Translations under genes and position numbers: made by a program | DNA from: Catelliglobosispora koreensis DSM 44566 | GTDB lineage: Bacteria > Actinomycetota > Actinomycetes > Mycobacteriales > Micromonosporaceae | Assembly (NCBI RefSeq): GCF_000379685.1 | Contig: NZ_KB903249.1 | Coordinates: 823,911-887,910, forward strand | Direction: 5' to 3' | DNA length: 64,000 nucleotides | Notes under the pieces: generated by a model | Seen by the model: only the letters and a program-made list of their open reading frames with translations | Databases searched by the model: none | What the model was told of the DNA's origin: nothing | Part shown: in pieces, positions 35,703-43,242 of the stretch | Position numbering within the stretch: position 1 is the stretch's first letter | How the letters are laid out: each line of letters starts with the position of its first letter

Positions 35703-36176
35703 TCATCGCGAAACGTTCAGCAAATGAAACAGCCGACGAAGCTCGGGCTCGCTGGCACCCAAGGCCGCAAGGTCCAGATTGCCGACCTGCTCAGTCACCT
35801 CGCGAGCGTTGGGATGACTGCGTGTTCGTTTAGGAAGGCCCAAAGCGGTCTCAAGGTCCGGGTCGATTACAACCGTTTCGATGATTGACCCAGATGGCAC
35901 GGTGGCGTCGTGAAGAGATTGCCGAATTCGGTCGCGGACCATTTCAGGGCGGGTATCACCATCAGTAACTATGACAATCTTGGTAGTGTCTGGACGCATA
36001 CTGAACTGAGCTAGAGCCGTAAGGGGCAGGTTGAGCTGGCCACCGGCCGGGGTTACCGAATATGCCGGGATACGTTGTCTCCCAAGCAGCGCGTTGATGA
36101 TTAGCGCATCGTAGTGGCCCTCAACGATGATCGCAGTCCGCTCACCGATAGTGTGCTCACCCTTTACGCCAAGCAC
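35703..36176 (-). CDS. TOPRIM-domain protein
   Basis: A 157-residue protein with a TOPRIM fold: TAIIVEGHYDALIINALLG holds the conserved Glu, and KIVIVTDGDTRPEMVRDRI holds the DxD pair that binds magnesium. TOPRIM domains occur in primases, topoisomerases, OLD nucleases and RecR. Here the domain stands nearly alone with a C-terminal helical part (GNLDLAALGASEPELRRLFH). Such stand-alone TOPRIM proteins can be nuclease or nucleotidyl-transfer partners. No partner helicase or ATPase is adjacent. The start is uncertain. Confidence 0.7.
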   Translation of the reverse strand: MLGVKGEHTIGERTAIIVEGHYDALIINALLGRQRIPAYSVTPAGGQLNLPLTALAQFSMRPDTTKIVIVTDGDTRPEMVRDRIRQSLHDATVPSGSIIETVVIDPDLETALGLPKRTRSHPNAREVTEQVGNLDLAALGASEPELRRLFHLLNVSR

Positions 36177-36368
36177 GTCATGTGAGTTGTATTCACTGAA
36201 CTTGCGGACCTGTAGATCAGTTCCTTGTCCGGCTGTAGGTTCCGCGGGGTCGGTGTCAATTCCGCAGGTGGAGTATCAGCGCGAGATGTCTCATACCCAG
36301 ACAGGGCCAGGAAAGGCCGGTCTCGTTCCACAATGGACGAGGCAATCGGCGCAGCTCCTCGACCCGGA

Positions 36369-36911
36369 TTAGCGGACTACCCGATAGTGCATGTGTGTCT
36401 CGCTCGCGTATGCGGCCGTGTGCAGGCGCTCCAAGGTAATGCGCGTATCGAGCCCGCCAAATAGCGCAATGCCCTGGCCCAGCAGTACCGGCACGACGTG
36501 CAGGTGAATTTCGTCCACCAACCCAAGTTTCAAACACTGCCGGGAAATGCTGCCGCCAAGCAAACTCACACTCTTGTCCCCAGCGTCGGCTTTGGCCGCT
36601 TCGACCGCCGCCGCGATGTCGTCGACGACGAACGAATAGGTAACTCCGTCTTTTTCTACGGGCTCGTGGGCCTCATGGGTCATGAGATATACCGGCACCT
36701 TCAGGGAGCCGCCGTATGGCAGCTCGCCTTCCTCAATGGTGCGAGTCTCATTGGCACCGCCAACTATCGCCCCGATTTCATCGATCACTTTCTTTACGGC
36801 TTCCATGTCTTTGTCGACGATGTCGAAGCCAAACATCCAGTCCATACCGCCTTGGCTGTCTGCCATGAACCCGTCCAAAGTTACGGTGGCGTGAACGAAA
36901 ACTTTACCCAT
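36369..36911 (-). CDS. Dihydrofolate reductase-like protein (RibD C-terminal fold)
   Basis: A 180-residue protein of the DHFR/RibD_C type: KVFVHATVTLDGFMADSQGG, GAIVGGANETR, VPVYLMTHEAHEPVEKDGVT, SLLGGSISRQCLKLGLVDEI HLHVVPVLLGQGIALFGGLD. These proteins bind NADPH; most in actinobacteria have no assigned substrate and are not true folate enzymes. It follows the PNPOx-like gene by 36 bp on the same strand, so the two are probably one operon. A second, more distant member lies at 40567. Confidence 0.88.
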   Translation of the reverse strand: MGKVFVHATVTLDGFMADSQGGMDWMFGFDIVDKDMEAVKKVIDEIGAIVGGANETRTIEEGELPYGGSLKVPVYLMTHEAHEPVEKDGVTYSFVVDDIAAAVEAAKADAGDKSVSLLGGSISRQCLKLGLVDEIHLHVVPVLLGQGIALFGGLDTRITLERLHTAAYASETHMHYRVVR

Positions 36912-36947
36912 AGTGATTCCTCCTCATTGGACACGGCCGCCTGGTTG

Positions 36948-37409
36948 TTATGCCCGGGCCAGATCGACAGGGACGCGGCTGTCGTGGGCGTCAAGGACAT
37001 AAAGGGCCGTCGCGCGGGCTGAGAAGAGCCGGAAGCTGGCTGGTGCCACGACATCGGCCACCTGCCAGGGACGGCCACCGGCCGCCACCGACCTAGCGGA
37101 GTAAACCGCGATCGCCGCTTTTAACTCGGTGGCTGGGATCTCTTCGCCCACTGCCTCGGCGTACACGGCTTGGCCTTGGTTGATGGGGACGGTCGAGTCG
37201 AAGACCACGATGCCGACTTCCGCACGGCTGGCCAAGTTGACCGAGTGACGCGTTGACGTCCGCGACAGCCAGATGAACTTGGTATACCCGTCGTGCGCGA
37301 ACCAAACCGGGGTGGCCCATGGCGTGCCGCTGCCGTCGCCAGTGGCGAGTGTCAGGTAGCTGTTGGCGTCGATGATCGATCGTGCGATGGCGGCGAGGTC
37401 TTCACTCAT
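36948..37409 (-). CDS. Pyridoxamine 5'-phosphate oxidase-like flavin-binding protein
   Basis: A 153-residue split-barrel protein: NSYLTLATGDGSGTPWATPV, WFAHDGYTKFIWLSRTSTRH SVNLA, EVGIVVFDSTVPINQGQAVY AEAVGEEI. This is the PNPOx-like fold, which binds FMN or F420 and reduces or oxidises small molecules. The actinobacterial subgroup is often F420-dependent, but the specificity cannot be read here. It is divergent from the DUF5937-ArsR regulator at 37468, whose palindromic operator lies between them, so it is likely that regulator's target. Confidence 0.88.
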   Translation of the reverse strand: MSEDLAAIARSIIDANSYLTLATGDGSGTPWATPVWFAHDGYTKFIWLSRTSTRHSVNLASRAEVGIVVFDSTVPINQGQAVYAEAVGEEIPATELKAAIAVYSARSVAAGGRPWQVADVVAPASFRLFSARATALYVLDAHDSRVPVDLARA

Positions 37410-37447
37410 ACATCGTTTCTAGATCGGCGGTGCCGCTTACCCCAAAG

Positions 37448-37465
37448 ATTCAGCCTAGGCTGAAT
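37448..37465. promoter_or_regulatory. Palindromic operator of DUF5937-ArsR regulator
   Basis: ATTCAGCCTAGGCTGAAT is a perfect 18-bp palindrome ending 2 nt before the GTG start of the regulator and 39 bp before the divergent PNPOx-like gene. Confidence 0.8.
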
Positions 37466-37467
37466 CC

Positions 37468-38433
37468 GTGATCCTTTACCGTTTCGGGCAAGACGACCTG
37501 CTGCGTACGCGGTTCGCCATCGCGCCGCTTATGGAGCTAATCGGCGCCTTCTACGTGCTGCGGCGGCCCGGCCCCTACACGGTGCACCGCCGCTGGATCG
37601 CGTGGGCGGCCCCCCGGATACAGCACCTTGACCTGTCGCTACTCGACGCCGCCACCCCGTTTGGCGGACCCTACTGGCCGGTGTTCGTCAGCCCACCTCC
37701 ACGCGAGCCGCACCCGGCAATCGAGGCCGAACTGGCCCGGGTCGCGGCGACACCGCCTCAGCAGGTCGCCAGGGAGATCGCTCAGCGGTACGCCGATGAC
37801 CTGCCAGCCGCCGCGCGGCCGTTCGTGGACGACCCGGCGAGGGCGCTCGCCAAGCTAGTGGAGCAAATGCGGTCGCTGTGGGAAGCCGCCCTGGCACCTC
37901 GATGGCCCACCATCTCAGCGCTTTTAGAAGCCGAACTCACCGCACGCGCCCGCAGCCTGGTGGCGGAGGGATCGCGCGCGGCGTTCGCAGGCCTGCACAC
38001 AACGGTTCACTGGGACACGGACCGGCTCATCGTCCGGCCCGCGGTGAGGGCGGCTGACGTGAACCTGGGCGGAAGGGGGCTGCTCCTTATCCCGTCAGCG
38101 TTCACGTGGCCGCGTGTCTGGCCGCGGACCGATCCGCCCTGGGACCCAGCATTGGTCTACCCGCCAAGGGCCATCGGTGACCTATGGGAGCCTGCCGGGC
38201 CGCACGCCGAGGCTCTGGAATCATTAGTCGGCCGGCGGAGGGCCCGAATCCTTCAGGAGCTTGACCGTCCATCCGCGACCCAGGACCTCGCTAGCCGCAT
38301 GAACGTCAGCGGCGGCGGCATCAGCGATCACCTCTCCGTGCTGCGCCGGGCCGGGCTCGTCACACGCTGGCGCGAAGGCCGCCGCGTCGTCTATGCGCGC
38401 ACCCTCACCGGCGACGCCCTATGCGCCGGATAG
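37468..38433 (+). CDS. DUF5937/ArsR-family transcriptional regulator
   Basis: A 321-residue paralogue of the regulator at 10532. It begins MILYRFGQDDLLRTRFAIAP and ends with the ArsR winged helix (RRARILQELDRPSATQDLAS, NVSGGGISDHLSVLRRAGLV, TRWREGRRVVYARTLTGDAL). The start GTG 37468 lies 2 nt after an 18-bp palindrome, leaving no room for a ribosome site; leaderless translation is likely. Binding of the protein to the palindrome would block its own start and probably the divergent PNPOx/DHFR-like pair. The central DUF5937 part should bind the ligand; it is unknown. Confidence 0.88.
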   Translation: MILYRFGQDDLLRTRFAIAPLMELIGAFYVLRRPGPYTVHRRWIAWAAPRIQHLDLSLLDAATPFGGPYWPVFVSPPPREPHPAIEAELARVAATPPQQVAREIAQRYADDLPAAARPFVDDPARALAKLVEQMRSLWEAALAPRWPTISALLEAELTARARSLVAEGSRAAFAGLHTTVHWDTDRLIVRPAVRAADVNLGGRGLLLIPSAFTWPRVWPRTDPPWDPALVYPPRAIGDLWEPAGPHAEALESLVGRRRARILQELDRPSATQDLASRMNVSGGGISDHLSVLRRAGLVTRWREGRRVVYARTLTGDALCAG

Positions 38434-38540
38434 ATCAGAATGCCGTCCCCCTTGACTTGCCTGGCCCGGATTGGGCACGTAGAGCGAGGCCTCATTCGTG
38501 AGGTTGTACAAGGTCCTCATGATGAGCGTGCCCAGCTTTG

Positions 38541-38843
38541 TCATATCGGTCGGTGAACGGTCGGGAAACCAAGATTGATGGAGGGCCGAAGCGCTCGGTC
38601 GCTGAGCTGAGTGAACTCATGAACAAACCGCGTCCCGCGCACGTCGCCAGGAGATAGCACGTAGGTTCCGCTGATTCGATCCCGGCCGCGTTCAGCCTCG
38701 TCGACCGCGTAGCAGCCCGGCGGCAACAGCGGCGGGTTCACATGATGGTGATCGAGAAGCGTCCAATGCGGCGGCGCTGGTAAATCTACCTGCCGCAACG
38801 AAACGCTAAGGACGGCATCGCACCATGCGCACCGAAAGCGTTC
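38541..38843 (-). CDS. Conserved hypothetical protein
   Basis: About 100 residues from GTG 38843, or 114 from 38885. It has one C-x2-C pair (FRCAWCDAVLSVSLRQVDLP), then PPHWTLLDHHHVNPPLLPPG CYAVDEAE and SGTYVLSPGDVRGTRFVHEF. The NPPLLPPG-x-YAVD and LSPGDVRG motifs look conserved, as in small unnamed actinobacterial proteins. The single C-x2-C may be half a zinc site. It converges on the regulator at 37468. Confidence 0.55.
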   Translation of the reverse strand, partial: ERFRCAWCDAVLSVSLRQVDLPAPPHWTLLDHHHVNPPLLPPGCYAVDEAERGRDRISGTYVLSPGDVRGTRFVHEFTQLSDRALRPSINLGFPTVHRPI

Positions 38844-38985
38844 CACGAGCGGCAGTATCACAGCAAAGATCCTATGACACAACAAGTTTAGTGAGGCGGA
38901 CGCTCATGTCTCCCGCGCAACATCGGGCACACTCAGCCGCACCCAAGGTGTTCAAACGATCGACCTAGCTGCCGAAACCGGCAGT

Positions 38986-39041
38986 GGATCACCCGTCAGG
39001 CTGATGGCCCATTTCGCATTCTGGTGTGTCAGGCCCACTTG
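38986..39041. repeat. 56-bp dispersed repeat, copy 1
   Basis: It begins GGATCACCCG and, 26 bp later, contains a 27-bp block starting TTTCGCATTCTGGTG that matches copy 2 at 40324-40379 at 26 of 27 positions with the same spacing. On the minus strand both encode VGLTHQNAK followed by a similar peptide, so they may be remnants of the end of one gene. Confidence 0.65.
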
Positions 39042-39141
39042 TATGCCGCACGTGCTGGCTGCCCGTGAGCTCCGCAAGAACAACTCATCCGTGTGATATC
39101 GCAGGTGCTGACCGTGTGGAGCCGGTGAGAGGATCATCGGT

Positions 39142-39486
39142 ATGAACAGCAGGCCGTTGACGCCACGAGAACGGGCGGTACTTGAGGCACTGCTTGCCGT
39201 GGATATCCGAAATGCCGAAGTTCTTCGGCAGCAGGCGATGGAAGCCGTTGTTGTCGGCATGTGCGGCTGCGGGTGTCCTTCCATCGATTTTCAGAGCGGA
39301 CGCGGCAACGGGATGGAGATAAGAGTCAATGCGGGCGTTCGAGGTTCTCACGATGGTCTCTTCCTCTACACGATTGAAGACCCTCAACAGGGCGAAGTCC
39401 TTGGTGGCATTGAGTGGGTTGGCGTTGAACTAACGGGTCCAGACGAACTTCCCGAACCAGAGTTCCTAAACGTTGAGCCCGCTTAG
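39142..39486 (+). CDS. Conserved hypothetical protein
   Basis: A 114-residue protein: MNSRPLTPRERAVLEALLAV, ALRQQAMEAVVVGMCGCGCP-type segment with CGCGCPSIDF, then GMEIRVNAGVRGSHDGLFLY and GGIEWVGVELTGPDELPEP. The CGCGC cluster followed by SIDF is a conserved feature of small actinobacterial proteins with no assigned role. It could bind a metal. It overlaps the 3' end of the convergent toxin gene by about 20 bp. Confidence 0.7.
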   Translation: MNSRPLTPRERAVLEALLAVDIRNAEVLRQQAMEAVVVGMCGCGCPSIDFQSGRGNGMEIRVNAGVRGSHDGLFLYTIEDPQQGEVLGGIEWVGVELTGPDELPEPEFLNVEPA

Positions 39487-39723
39487 CTCGCCGGCGCCCG
39501 ACCTCACGGCTAGCGGGAGTCGATGGCCAGTATTGGCCAACCTGGCGAAGTCGCTAACGTTTTCTGTGACCACGCATCGCCCATTTCGGGCCGCCCAGGC
39601 AAGCACATCGTCATCGGATCGGGAGGCCAGGCCGACCTCGATGTCGAGCACTGCCACTACGTCGTGGCCGTTGTCGCGCAGGTACTGAGCGAGCGTGGGC
39701 GGGTACATCTCGTCTAGCAGCAC
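39466..39723 (-). CDS. DUF5615 PIN-like toxin
   Basis: About 85 residues from GTG 39723. It has the DUF5615 PIN-like fold: VLLDEMYPPTLAQYLRDNGH, VVAVLDIEVGLASRSDDDVL, AWAARNGRCVVTENVSDFAR. The acidic residues in LLDEM, SDDDVL and TENVSDF form the metal site of PIN-type ribonucleases. An ATG at 39771 would give 101 residues overlapping the antitoxin by 43 nt; GTG 39723, 5 nt after the antitoxin stop, fits better. It lies directly after the antitoxin gene, the usual order in these modules. Confidence 0.82.
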   Translation of the reverse strand: MLLDEMYPPTLAQYLRDNGHDVVAVLDIEVGLASRSDDDVLAWAARNGRCVVTENVSDFARLANTGHRLPLAVRSGAGELSGLNV

Positions 39724-39728
39724 GCGGT

Positions 39729-40178
39729 TTAGGAGCTCTGGCGCCGTAGGAGTGTCTGCTGAGACGTCCACAAATGCTCCTCTCTCTCGGCTGCGTCTCT
39801 GTTCAGAGCTATCCGTTGGTCGATTTCCTCCGGGAACGCCGCGTAGTAGCGAATCGCGATCCCAACCTTTTGCGCGTTGAGTCCCGTCACAGCGGCCAGT
39901 TCCTCAATCAGGGAATCGCCCTCGAGGTGAGGTTCTTCGGCCCGGATCGCGTGCAGGGCGGCAACGACTTCTGAAACATCAGGGCCTCCTGATACGGCGG
40001 CGCGTCGGCCAGTTGGGCCAGGCCGGAAGTAGATGCCGGGATGCTCGTAGGCTCGCAACGACTCATCGATGAACATGTTCGCGACCGACGACGAGGAGGA
40101 CCCTGGGTGCTCGCGGACGTAGCGGTCTAGTCGCGACAGCACGCTCTCGTCGAAGCGAACAGAACGCGGTGCAGTCAT
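39729..40178 (-). CDS. Antitoxin with N-terminal DNA-binding part and DUF433-like part
   Basis: A 149-residue protein. It starts at ATG 40178 (MTAPRSVRFDESVLSRLDRY), a ribbon-helix-helix or similar N-terminal segment followed by NMFIDESLRAYEHPGIYFRP. The C-terminal part (VVAALHAIRAEEPHLEGDSL, IEELAAVTGLNAQKVGIAIR) resembles DUF433, the usual partner of DUF5615 toxins. It probably neutralises the toxin and represses the operon. The upstream region has AT-rich sequence (AGTGTAGTCATATGTAG) suited to a promoter. Confidence 0.8.
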   Translation of the reverse strand: MTAPRSVRFDESVLSRLDRYVREHPGSSSSSVANMFIDESLRAYEHPGIYFRPGPTGRRAAVSGGPDVSEVVAALHAIRAEEPHLEGDSLIEELAAVTGLNAQKVGIAIRYYAAFPEEIDQRIALNRDAAEREEHLWTSQQTLLRRQSS

Positions 40179-40323
40179 GACTTCAGTGTAGTCATATGTA
40201 GTTGGCTCTGTCGCGCAATCTGAAGGCTTGCGTGAGAACGCGGCCCCAGGAGGCATCCGACGCCGAACTGCCTGCTACGCATTTGGTGCTCAGCGGACAG
40301 ATCTGGCCGTACCAATGGACAAT

Positions 40324-40379
40324 GGATCACCCGCGACCGCAATGATCCGTTTCGCATTCTGGTGCGTCAGGCCCACCCG
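40324..40379. repeat. 56-bp dispersed repeat, copy 2
   Basis: Second copy of the repeat at 38986. Same orientation, upstream of the antitoxin gene. The two copies flank 1.3 kb with the toxin-antitoxin module and one hypothetical gene. Confidence 0.65.
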
Positions 40380-40402
40380 TAAATCGGATATGTCCGATTA
40401 GA

Positions 40403-40434
40403 GAAAGCCCAGCTCACGTCTGAGCTGGGCTTTC
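40403..40434. terminator. Bidirectional hairpin terminator
   Basis: GAAAGCCCAGCTCA pairs perfectly with TGAGCTGGGCTTTC around CGTC. It lies between the end of the DHFR-like gene (minus) and the antitoxin promoter. Confidence 0.85.
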
Positions 40435-40566
40435 AGCTATCTGGGGCAGCTGGGTCATCCATCGCGGATGTGGCAGTGCGAACCAGTCACTCGGATGGCG
40501 TGCGTGTGCCGCGTGTCTGGGACATCTCATGGGTTCGCGGTTCGAGTGATGCTGGGTGCCGCTGTA

Positions 40567-41172
40567 CTACCGGACGCATCGGTAGTACAGGTGGGTCACC
40601 CCGTCGCCGGGTGTGACCCGCACCGGAGCGAGTTCCGTCCAGCCGGTGCCGATGCCATCCCACAGCCGAACCCCGGCGCCCAGTAGCACCGGTGCCTGGT
40701 GCAGGTGCAGCTCGTCGAGCAGCTCGGCGGCGATGGCTTGCTGGACGATGCTGGCGCCACCGGACAGGAAGACATCACGGCCCTCAGCCGCCTCAGTGGC
40801 TTGCTTGACGGCGGATTCGATCCCGTCTGTCACAAACGTGAAGGTGGTGCCAGTCCGGTGCAACGGCTCACGTTCGCGGTGGGTTACCACGAACACCGGG
40901 GCGCGAAACGGCGGCTGTTCACCCCAGGGTTCTTCGCCGAAGTCGAACATGCGGCGTCCCATCACATAGGCACCAGTGTTGGCGAACTCCTCGGCGACCA
41001 GGTCCGAGGAGATCGTGTGGCGGCCGCCGCTCATACCTTGCCGTTCGCGCCAGGCGGCCAGGTCGAACACCCAGTTGTGCACCCGGTCGTGCACTGGGAA
41101 CCACTGTTCGGGGTCGCTCGCGCCGACGTATCCGTCGACCGAGATGGACATTGCCGCTACGACCTTGCTCAT
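40567..41172 (-). CDS. Dihydrofolate reductase-like protein
   Basis: A 201-residue DHFR/RibD_C-fold protein from ATG 41172: SKVVAAMSISVDGYVGASDP, TGAYVMGRRMFDFGEEPWGE, APVFVVTHREREPLHRTGTT, VFLSGGASIVQQAIAAELLD ELHLHQAPVLLGAGVRLWDG. It has the NADPH-binding motifs SGGA and GRRMFD. It is distantly related to the copy at 36369. The physiological substrate is unknown. It is divergent from a LysR-type gene, which probably regulates it. Confidence 0.88.
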   Translation of the reverse strand: MSKVVAAMSISVDGYVGASDPEQWFPVHDRVHNWVFDLAAWRERQGMSGGRHTISSDLVAEEFANTGAYVMGRRMFDFGEEPWGEQPPFRAPVFVVTHREREPLHRTGTTFTFVTDGIESAVKQATEAAEGRDVFLSGGASIVQQAIAAELLDELHLHQAPVLLGAGVRLWDGIGTGWTELAPVRVTPGDGVTHLYYRCVR

Positions 41173-41318
41173 CGGGCATCTCCGATCTGGTATGGCATCT
41201 TTTGTCTCCGTAACGTGTATGAAGGAGTGACAGCAACCACCTTCGGTGAGCGCGAGATTACGATCAAGCACGGTTCTGGCTACCGTCGTTGCGCTCGGTG
41301 CAACGGTGAGGGGTGGAC

Positions 41319-42257
41319 ATGCTGGAACGCAGCGAGGTCGAGGTGCTGCTCACCCTCGCTAAGGAGCTGCACTTCGGTCGAACAGCCGAACAGCTGCGGT
41401 TTACCACCGGTCAGGTCAGCCGGATCGTCAAGCGCCTGGAACGGCGGATCGGTGCCGACTTGTTCATCCGTACCAGTCGCGTCGTCGCCCTGACGCCGAT
41501 CGGCGCGAGCCTCGTCGAGGAGCTCACCCCGCACGTGGCAGGCATCGACAAAGCGGTGCGCCGTGCCGTCGAAGCAGCTCGCGGGGTCAACGGAACACTT
41601 CGGGTAGGCTTTCTCGGCGCCGGGGCGGGCCAACTACTTCTCAAGGCGGTCGCGCGGATGGGTGCTCGGTATCCCGAATGCGGGGTGCACCTCCACGAGG
41701 CTCAAGTTCATGATGCTGTTGGGCGGGTCTTGAACGGAACCGTCGACGTCCTGATCACCGCATTGCCGGTCCGCGGCGTACGCGTGGGGCCGGTGCTTCT
41801 TTCCGAGTCGCAGCTCCTAGCCGTTCCGCTCGAGCACCCTCTGGCCGGCTGCACCGAGGTCACTCGGGAGGTTCTGGCCGACCACTCGGTCGTCCAAATG
41901 CCCGACGCCTTTCCCGAGGAGGCCCGGCAATACCGCATACCCGCCACCACGCCAAGCGGACGGCCCGTGCTCCTTGGCCCCAAAGCCGATACCTTCCCGG
42001 AGATCCTGGCTCTCGTCGCCACCGGCAAGGGCGTCTTCCCGGTCGGCGAACACGCAGCACGTTTCTACCCCCGGCCCGACATCGTGTACGTGCCGATGCC
42101 GGATGCCCCGCCGGTGCAGTGGGCGCCTATGTGGCTGCCGGCCAACGAGACGGCCTTGATTCGCGCGTTCGTCGACTGCGCCGTCGAAGCCGCGGCACCG
42201 GTACAGCCGCAACAAGAACACGGCGCCGCTCCAGGCAGCGGCCGGCCGCGAGCGTAG
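41319..42257 (+). CDS. LysR-family transcriptional regulator
   Basis: A 312-residue protein. ATG 41319 follows GAGGGG with 5-6 nt spacing. The HTH is in residues 1-60 (RSEVEVLLTLAKELHFGRTA, EQLRFTTGQVSRIVKRLERR), followed by the linker helix and a periplasmic-binding-like effector domain (GTLRVGFLGAGAGQLLLKAV through FPVGEHAARFYPRPDIVYVP). It is divergent from the DHFR-like gene with a 146-bp gap. The classic LysR layout predicts control of that gene. The tail (PQQEHGAAPGSGRPRA) is longer than usual. Confidence 0.9.
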   Translation: MLERSEVEVLLTLAKELHFGRTAEQLRFTTGQVSRIVKRLERRIGADLFIRTSRVVALTPIGASLVEELTPHVAGIDKAVRRAVEAARGVNGTLRVGFLGAGAGQLLLKAVARMGARYPECGVHLHEAQVHDAVGRVLNGTVDVLITALPVRGVRVGPVLLSESQLLAVPLEHPLAGCTEVTREVLADHSVVQMPDAFPEEARQYRIPATTPSGRPVLLGPKADTFPEILALVATGKGVFPVGEHAARFYPRPDIVYVPMPDAPPVQWAPMWLPANETALIRAFVDCAVEAAAPVQPQQEHGAAPGSGRPRA

Positions 42258-42371
42258 TTATCCACCAACCGCCTCCTGCGCCAGAAGCGATCACAGGTCA
42301 ACGCACGCAGCCGCACGGGCACAATTGCAACAACCTGCCCCTGAACTACTGGGATGCGGAGCCGGAGCTGT

Positions 42372-42413
42372 ACGCAAGCGGCGCGACCGAGATCTCGGTC
42401 GCGCCGCTTGCGT
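42372..42413. terminator. 42-bp perfect palindrome after LysR gene
   Basis: 21-bp arms (ACGCAAGCGGCGCGACCGAG and one more base) meet without a spacer at 42392/42393. It can form a very stable hairpin and probably ends transcription of the LysR gene. It has no T-tract. Confidence 0.8.
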
Positions 42414-42510
42414 GGATGCCGGACTACGCGACACGTCGGCGGACCGCCGAAACAACCACAGCAGGCCCCTGAACAGTGTGAATGCGGTTCGGGTTGTGCC
42501 ACATCGGGTC

Positions 42511-42539
42511 CACCGCACGTGCACGATGCACGTGCGGTG
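42511..42539. repeat. Inverted-repeat hairpin, copy 1
   Basis: CACCGCACGTGCA, CGA loop, TGCACGTGCGGTG. Its 23-bp core (42515-42537) recurs in reverse orientation at 46195-46217. Could act as a terminator. Confidence 0.75.
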
Positions 42540-42672
42540 AAGCGTTAATGACGACCCGGAGCCCGCTGTGCCCATTAATCTGCTGATCTGCTGGCCCCGT
42601 TCTCGGGGCTGAAGAAGCTTTGGTGCAGTTCGCTGTCTAGGTTGTCGATGTCGGTGGATGGCTTGAATGGAT

Positions 42673-43065
42673 CTACGGAGAGCAGCCGTAACCCAGTTCG
42701 GTGCGGGCGGCATCAATGAATGCGCGTTCGGCGAGCCATAGCTGGTTCGAGTAGCGTTCAGAAAGTACCCGATCGTAAAGCCCGCGCGCTGTAGCGACTC
42801 GAAAGGCTATCCGGTGAAGCATTCCCGCCGCGGCTACGGTCTCTTCTGCACTAGCGATCATCTGGACCTCGGTGAACGCACGGTCCATAGCCTGCCTGTG
42901 TGCTGTTGCCTCGGCATCGAGATGAGGAACAAGGCGCCGGTCGTCCGGGAAGCCGCTGACCTTGATCTCTGTATGGGCTCCGGCTAGATGGGCTCGAAAG
43001 CCGCGAACCGCCGATACGAAGTTGCTGTAACTTGCACGGCGGAGTTCGTTCCACCGGCAATGCAT
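42673..43065 (-). CDS. Hypothetical helical protein
   Basis: A 130-residue protein from ATG 43065, chosen because AGAGG lies 5 nt upstream. Longer frames start at GTG 43116. The sequence is helical with many Arg and Ala: HCRWNELRRASYSNFVSAVR, AEATAHRQAMDRAFTEVQMI, AAAGMLHRIAFRVATARGLY, QLWLAERAFIDAARTEL. This resembles unnamed actinobacterial proteins that begin W-x-ELRR-x-x-Y-x-x-F. No catalytic motif. The leader and start region are partly repeated at 46149. Confidence 0.6.
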   Translation of the reverse strand: MHCRWNELRRASYSNFVSAVRGFRAHLAGAHTEIKVSGFPDDRRLVPHLDAEATAHRQAMDRAFTEVQMIASAEETVAAAGMLHRIAFRVATARGLYDRVLSERYSNQLWLAERAFIDAARTELGYGCSP

Positions 43066-43067
43066 GT

Positions 43068-43118
43068 GACCTCTGGCCAGCGTGAACGGGGTTCGCTTGC
43101 CGCTACTTAAGTCCACAA
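43068..43118. repeat. Diverged 50-bp repeat, copy 1
   Basis: GACCTCTGGCCAGC followed by about 35 partly matching bases, similar to 46149-46200. On the minus strand both lead through GGCCAGAGGTC into an ATG. Confidence 0.55.
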
Positions 43119-43242
43119 AGCTCAGCCCTCAACCGGTAAGGACGGGTGGGGGCTGACTGCTCTCCCTGCTGGACAGCGGCGATCGGGTAATTGCTGGTTC
43201 AATGGCGGACTACGTCAGCGAAACCTAGGCAACGGGTGGCCC

